A stretch of DNA of 11,217 bases from the NCBI GenBank assembly GCA_964472545.1, contig CAYYNP010000321.1:1-11217 (forward strand). The letters run 5' to 3'. Under the pieces are notes generated by a model. That model saw only the letters and a program-made list of their open reading frames with translations. It searched no databases and was not told the origin of the DNA. Each line of letters opens with the position of its first letter. The stretch's first letter is position 1. This document shows positions 6,593 to 11,217 of this stretch, piece after piece. The translations under genes and the position numbers were made by a program. This DNA comes from CAYYNP01 sp964472545 (lineage in GTDB: Bacteria; Planctomycetota; Planctomycetia; Pirellulales; Thermoguttaceae).

Positions 6593-6620
6593 ATTGTATC
6601 AGAGTTGGCAGGGGAATCAA
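6593..6620 (-). promoter_or_regulatory. Putative promoter of the antiporter gene, giving a leaderless mRNA
   Basis: On the minus strand, TTGATT (6620-6615, four of six -35 matches) and TACAAT (6598-6593, five of six -10 matches) are 16 bases apart. Only eight bases separate the -10 box from ATG 6584, so transcription should start at or within a base or two of the start codon. This agrees with the missing Shine-Dalgarno. Confidence 0.5.
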
Positions 6621-6685
6621 TCGAGATCGTTGCCCGTGCGGACCGTGCTTGGTAGGCTCTGTCTGTGGAAACGGACCGCGAGAAG

Positions 6686-6718
6686 GGGTGGCTGGGGCAG
6701 AGCGCAGCGGTGCCCCAG
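6686..6718 (+). repeat. Third copy of the 33-bp hairpin repeat
   Basis: This copy is identical to 2477-2509 except for one A-to-G change and is present once, without an inverted partner. It keeps the 8-bp CTGGGGCA / TGCCCCAG stem. It lies 39 bases upstream of the flavin reductase ATG, in the divergent promoter region, so it will be in the 5' leader if the promoter lies to its left. Confidence 0.85.
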
Positions 6719-6757
6719 AGGCCGTCGGCTATCAGTAACTAACGGAGGAAGACCAAC

Positions 6758-7450
6758 ATGAAATCCCCTCTCACCCGTCGAACGTTCATCGGCACGGCCG
6801 GCACCCTGGCCGCGGCGGGAACCGGCGCTGCTCTGGCCGCCGATTCACCGAATGCCGAGAAGAAGCAACCAGTCAAGGTCCTCGGCATCTGCTGCAGCCC
6901 TCGCCGGGGCAAGAACACGGCCATCGCGCTGAAGACCTGTCTGACGGCCGCCGAGGAAGCCGGCGTCGAAATCGAGATGATCGAGTTGGCCACCCTGGAG
7001 ATCCCCGGCAACGTGGCGGCCGGCGTGCCGCTGGCGGAAGGTGGGCGCGACGACTTTCCCGAACTGGCCCCGAAGATTTCCGATCCGGCCGTGGCGGGAA
7101 TCATCATCGGCACGCCGGTCTACTTCGGCAACATGTCGTCGTTGTGCAAGTCGCTGTTGGACCGGTTCAACCTCTTCCGCCGCAATTTCGCCCTGAGCAA
7201 CAAGGTCGGCGGCGCGTTGTCGGTCGGCGGCAGCCGCAATGGCGGGCAGGAACTGACTCTCCGCTCGGTGCAAACGGCCCTGATGGGCCAAGAGATGATT
7301 ATCGTCGGCGACGGCCAGCCCACGGGCCACTGCGGCGCTACGCTCTGGAGCGGCGTCCCAGGCGGCGTGGCCAACGACGAGTTCGGCATGGACACCGCAA
7401 AGAACCTCGGCCGGCGGGTGGCAGAGGTGGCGCTGCGGTTGGCCCGATGA
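6758..7450 (+). CDS. Tat-exported NADPH-dependent FMN reductase-fold flavoprotein
   Basis: This 230-residue protein has the flavodoxin-like fold of the NADPH-dependent FMN reductase family. Residues 1-28 are a Tat signal (LTRRTFIGTAG, then a hydrophobic stretch, likely cleavage near ALA-A). This suggests a folded flavoprotein is moved to the periplasm, whereas most family members are cytosolic. The phosphate-binding loop is CSPRRGKNT (residues 46-54), close to the family's SPR..SNT pattern. GTPVYFGNMSSLCKSLLDR (118-136) and GGSRNGGQE (157-165) are further family motifs. The clustered cysteines of iron-sulfur flavoproteins are not seen. ATG 6758 follows GGAGG by nine bases. The partner and substrate are unknown. 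A hairpin terminator lies 35 bases after the stop, so it is probably a single-gene transcript. Confidence 0.9.
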   Translation: MKSPLTRRTFIGTAGTLAAAGTGAALAADSPNAEKKQPVKVLGICCSPRRGKNTAIALKTCLTAAEEAGVEIEMIELATLEIPGNVAAGVPLAEGGRDDFPELAPKISDPAVAGIIIGTPVYFGNMSSLCKSLLDRFNLFRRNFALSNKVGGALSVGGSRNGGQELTLRSVQTALMGQEMIIVGDGQPTGHCGATLWSGVPGGVANDEFGMDTAKNLGRRVAEVALRLAR

Positions 7451-7484
7451 GATGGCGCCGAATTTCGCTGCAATCTAGACAAGA

Positions 7485-7542
7485 ACGAAAAAGACCGCCA
7501 CTCCGGCCTGCCCTGAACCCGGCAGTGGCGGTGAGCTTTCGT
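7485..7542 (+). terminator. Two-tier hairpin, probable terminator of the flavin reductase gene
   Basis: ACCGCCACT (7494-7502) pairs perfectly with AGTGGCGGT (7524-7532). A second outer stem, ACGAAA (7485-7490) with TTTCGT (7537-7542), is separated from it by a 3/4-base internal loop. It begins 35 bases after the stop. Only a short TTT is present and there is no long U-tract, so it may be Rho-assisted or a dispersed repeat. Confidence 0.55.
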
Positions 7543-7641
7543 TGCCACGATAATGTTGTTATACAAACCGTGGATGACAGCCTGTTGTCACCCCGGAGAG
7601 GATTGGGCAACAGAAATCTCAACTAGCCTCTTGTCCCCCCT

Positions 7642-9048
7642 ATGGCCCGACAACGCGTTGCCGAACTGGCCCGAACGCTCAACTCGGCCCCCCAGCCAAT
7701 CTACGTATTGGACGACGAGTTTGTGCTGGTTTTCTGCAATCGTGCCTGCCAGGAGTGGCTGGGTGAATCGGCAGAAGGGGTTGTTGGCACGCTGTGTAAG
7801 TACGACTCTGGTGTCGACAACTCTAGTTCTCAGGCAGTTGCCTCGGGCCTCTGTCCGCCGCCCGGCGCGATGCTCGGCGGCGTGCAGTCGGCGGTTGTCT
7901 CCTGCGTGCAGCCGGCCGACGCGTCGACGGATAACCGACCTCCGCGGCGTCGGATGGCGAGATTTGTGCCGGTGCGTGCCGGCGCAGAGGATCTGGTGGC
8001 CCTGATCGCGATCCTCGACACGGAGGATCTGCCCGACTCGGCACCCGACGTCCAGCCTCCGATTGTCGCGCCGTCCGTCGAGGCGGACGCACCCGAATTG
8101 CACGAGCAGGTCGCCCAATTCCGCCGCGAAGCCGCCGCGCGTTACGGGGCCGAGGGGCTGATCGGTCAGAGCGCAGCCATGCGGCGTGCCCGCTCCCAGA
8201 TCGAAGTGGCTGCCGGAAGCCACGCCAGCGTGTTGCTCCTGGGCCCCACCGGCAGCGGCCGGCAGCACACGGCCGCAGCCATCCACTACGCCGCCGATCC
8301 ACGACGTGAAGGCACGCTGATCCCGCTGGATTGTTCCGTGCTGGGGGCCGAACTGGTTCATTCGACCGTGGCCGCGCTGGCCGGCGGCGACGCGCTTGGC
8401 GAAGCGGCCAAGCAAAGCACGCTGTTGATGAATCGGGCCGACCGGCTGCCGGCGGACGTGCAGGCCGAGTTGGCGCCGATGCTTCTGCGCCGCTCGTTCG
8501 TCCCCCGACTGCTCGCCACGGCCGAACGTCCCTTGATCGAACTGGCCGGCGAAGGCACCTACCGCGACGACCTGGCGGCCGGGCTGAGCACGCTGATCAT
8601 CGAGCTGCCCCCGCTGAGCGTACGCCGGGGTGACATCCCCCTGTTGGCCCAGCTCTTCTGCGAACGGGCCAATACCCAAGGGCTCCGCCAAGCCGGCGGT
8701 TTCACGCCCGAAGCCCTCGACCGGCTCGACGCCTACGCCTGGCCGGCCAACGTCGACGAGTTGGCCCAAGTCGTCGCCGAAGCCCACGCCGCATCGGAAG
8801 GCCCATTGATCGACGTCGACGACCTGCCCGAGCGTCTCCATCTCGCTGCCGACGCCGCCGCCCGGCCACGTCGGCCGCAAGAGAAGATCGTGCTGGACGA
8901 CTACCTCGCCGACGTCGAAAAGGAACTCATCCGCCGCGCCCTGCACGAAGCCAAAGGCAACAAGGCCCAAGCCGCCCGACTGTTGGGCGTCAGCCGGCCA
9001 CGGCTGTATCGTCGGGCAGTGCAGTTGGGGCTGGTGGAGGAGAGTTGA
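7642..9048 (+). CDS. PAS / degenerate sigma-54-activator AAA+ / Fis-HTH transcriptional regulator
   Basis: This 468-residue protein has the domain order of an NtrC-type enhancer-binding protein: a PAS-like sensor (about 5-127), an AAA+ core (about 170-400) and a Fis-type helix-turn-helix (about 418-464, NKAQAARLLGVSRPRLYRRA). The fold is clear from GPTGSGRQ, LPPLSVRRGDIPLLA and YAWPANVDELAQVV. Key residues are altered: Walker A Lys is Arg207; Walker B Asp-Glu is Asn264-Arg265; the sensor I Asn appears to be Glu295; the second arginine finger is Gly314; and the sensor II Arg is Asp372. The loop that normally holds GAFTGA is shortened and lacks the motif. It should therefore neither hydrolyse ATP nor remodel sigma-54 holoenzyme, but can probably still bind DNA. 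No strong ribosome site precedes ATG 7642. Its stop overlaps the next gene. The target is unknown; the downstream LRR gene is a candidate. Confidence 0.88.
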   Translation: MARQRVAELARTLNSAPQPIYVLDDEFVLVFCNRACQEWLGESAEGVVGTLCKYDSGVDNSSSQAVASGLCPPPGAMLGGVQSAVVSCVQPADASTDNRPPRRRMARFVPVRAGAEDLVALIAILDTEDLPDSAPDVQPPIVAPSVEADAPELHEQVAQFRREAAARYGAEGLIGQSAAMRRARSQIEVAAGSHASVLLLGPTGSGRQHTAAAIHYAADPRREGTLIPLDCSVLGAELVHSTVAALAGGDALGEAAKQSTLLMNRADRLPADVQAELAPMLLRRSFVPRLLATAERPLIELAGEGTYRDDLAAGLSTLIIELPPLSVRRGDIPLLAQLFCERANTQGLRQAGGFTPEALDRLDAYAWPANVDELAQVVAEAHAASEGPLIDVDDLPERLHLAADAAARPRRPQEKIVLDDYLADVEKELIRRALHEAKGNKAQAARLLGVSRPRLYRRAVQLGLVEES

Positions 9049-9050
9049 TG
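9036..9050 (+). promoter_or_regulatory. Ribosome site and TGATG overlap coupling regulator and LRR gene
   Basis: GGAGGAG (9036-9042) lies inside the last codons of the regulator and five bases before ATG 9048. The regulator's TGA (9046-9048) shares its A with that ATG, an arrangement typical of translational coupling. A TTG at 9045 is also in frame but sits too close to the ribosome site. Confidence 0.7.
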
Positions 9051-10538
9051 TACTCGGCGGCAGACATCGTGAGACGAACTCGCGATCTGTCGCGATCGAG
9101 AGGCAAGAACGTGGACGATTCCCAACCGTCAGAACCGAAACGCCGCCGATTTCAGTTCAGCCTCCGAGCGCTGCTGCTATTTGTGACGGTAGCAGGCGTG
9201 GGATTCGGCTGGCTCGGCCGCGGGCTGCGCAGGGCAGCCAGACACCGTCAAGCCGTGGCGGAGTTTCATCAGGTAGAGACAAAGATTGCAGGCATGGGCG
9301 GCTCGATTAGCTACGAATACGCCGAGGGGCCTCCCAACTGGATAATGAGGCTACTGGGTGATCCGGGCACCCTGGACGTGAAAGTGGCAATGCACGAGGC
9401 TACCGACGCTGACTTGACACTCCTGAAGGGTCTGGAAGGAACAACCCAGTCCTGGGAGTTGGACCTCAGCCCGCCATTCAGGAGAAGCAACGGCGTCACC
9501 GACGCGGGATTGGAGCATCTCAAGCTACTCACCAGCCTCCGCCGACTTCGGTTGGCCGGGACCGGAGCCACCGCCGCCGGTGTAGGCAACCTCCAAGAGG
9601 CGCTCCCAGGCACGATCATCACGCCCAACGCGAGGCAATTGGCGGCCATTGCCGAGATCGAGAAGACGGGAGGCATCGTTCATTTCTTCCGCGGACTGGA
9701 AGTATCGTCAGTGAGGACACCCAAGGACCCTCCCGCCGCCGCCGGCAGCAGCGGAATGACGGATGCCGCGATGGTGCATGTGAAGGAGTTGACGGATCTG
9801 CGGCGACTGTTTCTTTGGGGACCTCGGTTCGGCGATGCTGGACTCGTGCATCTGGGAGGTCTGACGGCGCTTGAAGACTTGACGTTGTCGGAAACGCGGG
9901 TCACCGACGCCGGCCTGGTACACCTGAAAGGGCTCACGAGCCTCCGAATCCTGAGCCTCGGTGACACGCTGGTCACCGATGCCGGGCTGCAACATCTGGC
10001 GAAACTGGCAAACCTCCAAGAATTGTACTTGGACGACACGTATGTCACCGACGCCGGACTGGTAAACCTGAAAGGGCTCACAAGCCTCGAAACGCTATGG
10101 TTGTCGGATACCCAGGTCGCCGACGCCGGGCTGGTACACCTGGAAGGGCTGCCGAGTCTCCGGTGGCTGAAACTGCTGCGTACGCAGGTCACCGACGCCG
10201 GGCTGGCGCATCTAGCGGGAGTGCCGTCTCTTCGGCAGGTGAACTTGTCGGGCACCCGGATCACCGACGCCGGACTGATGCACCTGAAGGGCCTGACCGG
10301 GCTGCGTACTTTGCGATTGCGGGGCACGCAGGTCACCGACGCCGGTCTGCAACACCTCAAAGGGCTCTCCAACCTCGATTGTCTGGAGCTGTCCGGCACG
10401 AACGTTGGTGACGCCGGCCTGTCATACCTCGTGGGGCTGACCAAGCTGAGACAATTATCTTTGCGTGGCACCAAGGTTACTGAAGGGGGCAAGGAGAGAC
10501 TGCGAAGGACACTACCGAACTGCTCGGTCTCGCGATAA
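9048..10538 (+). CDS. Membrane-anchored leucine-rich repeat protein with internal duplication
   Basis: This 496-residue protein (numbered here from ATG 9048) is probably an extracytoplasmic binding protein. A basic stretch (PKRRRFQFSLRALL) leads into one membrane span at about 40-58, so the N-terminus is inside and the LRRs outside. After it come two units of the same plan. The first is RQAVAEFHQVETKIAGMGG plus a short LRR region, ending at a cap-like LQEALPGTIITPN (about 182-194). The second is RQLAAIAEIEKTGGIVHFF plus about ten LRRs of the form L..L.L..T.VTDAGL.HL.GL, ending in LRRTLPNCSVSR. In the DNA, nine consecutive units repeat every 72 bp from 9828 to 10476. The start overlaps the regulator stop (TGATG). 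A GTG at 9111 with AGAGG upstream is a possible alternative start, just before the basic anchor. The ligand is unknown. Confidence 0.87.
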   Translation: MYSAADIVRRTRDLSRSRGKNVDDSQPSEPKRRRFQFSLRALLLFVTVAGVGFGWLGRGLRRAARHRQAVAEFHQVETKIAGMGGSISYEYAEGPPNWIMRLLGDPGTLDVKVAMHEATDADLTLLKGLEGTTQSWELDLSPPFRRSNGVTDAGLEHLKLLTSLRRLRLAGTGATAAGVGNLQEALPGTIITPNARQLAAIAEIEKTGGIVHFFRGLEVSSVRTPKDPPAAAGSSGMTDAAMVHVKELTDLRRLFLWGPRFGDAGLVHLGGLTALEDLTLSETRVTDAGLVHLKGLTSLRILSLGDTLVTDAGLQHLAKLANLQELYLDDTYVTDAGLVNLKGLTSLETLWLSDTQVADAGLVHLEGLPSLRWLKLLRTQVTDAGLAHLAGVPSLRQVNLSGTRITDAGLMHLKGLTGLRTLRLRGTQVTDAGLQHLKGLSNLDCLELSGTNVGDAGLSYLVGLTKLRQLSLRGTKVTEGGKERLRRTLPNCSVSR

Positions 10539-10670
10539 GGCTCCCATCTCACGAGACGACCTCCGTGCCGCCGGGTTGGCGTTGGGGCAAGCAGTGTTGG
10601 TCGATTTCGAAGGTGCAGCGACGGGAGTGGTGGTCTGCAATCGGCGGAGACTTGGCGGGTCCACTTGCCA

Positions 10671-11183
10671 ATGCAGGATGACGATTCTAGGATGATTAAA
10701 CGAGTGGAAATCGATTGTCGGGCGGTACTGATGGGCGACACGGTCGAGGAAGCCCGTGTGATCGTCTGCGAACGCACGGGTCGATGGGCGATTGCCTTGC
10801 AGCGTGAGTTGGGTGCGTTGTCGCCTGGCGCCGACGTACCGCTCGTCGAAGCCCGAAGTGTCCAAGCCTGCTGGGCCGCGTTGGCCGAATCGCCGGCGGG
10901 GATTGCGGTGGTCGAGGTGACCGCGGCGAACGTCGACCCTCTGCTAGGGCGAATTGCGCGGTTGCCGGGCGAGTTTCCGCTGGCTGCCGTGGTGGTCGTG
11001 GCGGAGCGGGCGTTGGTCGATTACGAGTGGCTGATGCGGGAGGCCGGGGCGCTGCACTTCACCTGCTCGATCCGGCAACTCGGGCCGGTCGCGCAGTTGG
11101 TGCGGCGGCATCTGCGGCAGGCGCCGCGGCCGGTGCGAAGCGTGCGGGAGGAGATTTGGGCGGGGTTGCCGTGGGGGAAGTAG
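10671..11183 (+). CDS. Receiver-like (pseudo-REC) protein of unknown function
   Basis: This protein of about 170 residues shows the alternating beta/alpha pattern of a response-regulator receiver domain: RVIVCERTG (29-37), VPLVEARS, GIAVVEVTAANVDPLL (77-92), LAAVVVVAERA (104-113) and GALHFTCSIRQLGPVAQLVRRHL (126-148). Where the phosphorylated Asp should stand, the third strand has Glu82, and the usual Lys after strand five is absent (Thr-Cys-Ser). No output domain follows, only a short basic tail. The start is uncertain: TTG 10665 and ATGs 10671, 10692 and 10728 share the frame, and none has a clear ribosome site. The fold seems to begin near residue 28, so 10728 is a real possibility. The 132 bases between the LRR gene and this one hold nothing I recognise. 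The receiver assignment is inferred from pattern only. Confidence 0.6.
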   Translation: MQDDDSRMIKRVEIDCRAVLMGDTVEEARVIVCERTGRWAIALQRELGALSPGADVPLVEARSVQACWAALAESPAGIAVVEVTAANVDPLLGRIARLPGEFPLAAVVVVAERALVDYEWLMREAGALHFTCSIRQLGPVAQLVRRHLRQAPRPVRSVREEIWAGLPWGK

Positions 11184-11217
11184 TGGTGGGTGGTGAGTGG
11201 TGGGTGGTGAGTGGTGG
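11184..11217 (+). repeat. G-rich heptamer tract after the receiver-like gene, continuing past the window
   Basis: Starting at the base after the TAG stop, the units TGGTGGG and TGGTGAG alternate twice and then run off the edge. The reverse complement matches the CACCACC/CACTCAC units in the tract after panB. Confidence 0.8.

Noticed and set aside
7582..7613. CTGTTG / CAACAG inverted repeat (20-base gap) upstream of the regulator as an operator
   Set aside because: Only 6 bp per half site, with many such matches expected by chance; no second copy near the LRR gene was seen.
7588..8970. 460-codon minus-strand open frame opposite the regulator
   Set aside because: The plus strand shows PAS, AAA+-like and HTH sequence throughout; the minus frame has no motif and reflects codon-position GC bias.
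9828..10500. Tandem 72-bp units taken as a satellite or CRISPR-like array
   Set aside because: They have no spacers, run in one frame and encode standard 24-residue LRRs.
10539..10670. Open plus frame with LRAAGLALGQAVLVDFEGAATG between the LRR and receiver-like genes
   Set aside because: It starts inside the LRR gene in another frame, has no start of its own with a ribosome site, and I recognise no family; a gene remnant is possible but unsupported.
9680..10777. 365-codon minus-strand frame with regular Ser/Pro repeats (CxxPASVTxV)
   Set aside because: The periodicity is the mirror image of the 72-bp LRR repeat on the plus strand.

Overview
The window reads as ordinary chromosomal DNA of a high-GC bacterium, most likely a planctomycete of the Pirellulales type. 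This placement is inferred from several traits together. They are: two leucine-rich-repeat (LRR) proteins with the 24-residue 'TDAGL.HL' repeat; a membrane anchor of the form RFQFSLRALLLFVTVAG; two twin-arginine (Tat) signals on a hydrolase and a flavoprotein; a lipoprotein-like di-heme peroxidase; long intergenic gaps; and several families of dispersed hairpin and heptamer repeats. No rRNA, tRNA, CRISPR array, phage gene or transposase was seen.

Layout. From 201 to 1319 (+) lies a secreted HEAT/LRR protein. It converges on a minus-strand block across a 290-bp gap filled with three hairpins and a heptamer tract. Read in its own direction, the minus block runs: a CAX-type cation/proton antiporter (6584 to 5373); a Tat-exported amidohydrolase-2 protein (5241 to 4243); a 53-residue rubredoxin (4060 to 3899); a di-heme cytochrome c peroxidase/MauG-like protein (3776 to 2613); and panB (2410 to 1610). 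A divergent promoter region (6585 to 6757) leads to the plus-strand block. That block holds a Tat-exported FMN-reductase-fold protein (6758 to 7450), a probable terminator, a PAS / sigma-54-activator-like / Fis-HTH protein with a degenerate ATPase (7642 to 9048), a membrane-anchored LRR protein overlapping it by one base (9048 to 10538), and a receiver-like protein that appears to lack the phosphorylation residues (about 10671 to 11183).

How the genes fit together. No complete pathway is encoded. PanB is an isolated step of pantothenate synthesis. Rubredoxin and the peroxidase are co-directional and may both serve redox or peroxide handling, but they should act in different compartments. The regulator and LRR protein are the only clearly coupled pair (TGATG overlap with a strong Shine-Dalgarno).

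The most unusual content is: (1) the regulator, whose AAA+ core has lost nearly every nucleotide-handling residue and the GAFTGA loop, which predicts a non-ATPase DNA-binding protein; (2) the receiver-like protein with Glu where Asp is expected; and (3) the intergenic repeats. The repeats include a 33-bp hairpin element present three times, a perfect 24-bp nested inverted repeat, and G-rich heptamer tracts that start at the stop codon of three genes, always G-rich on the sense strand. I did not find a convincing new multi-gene system.
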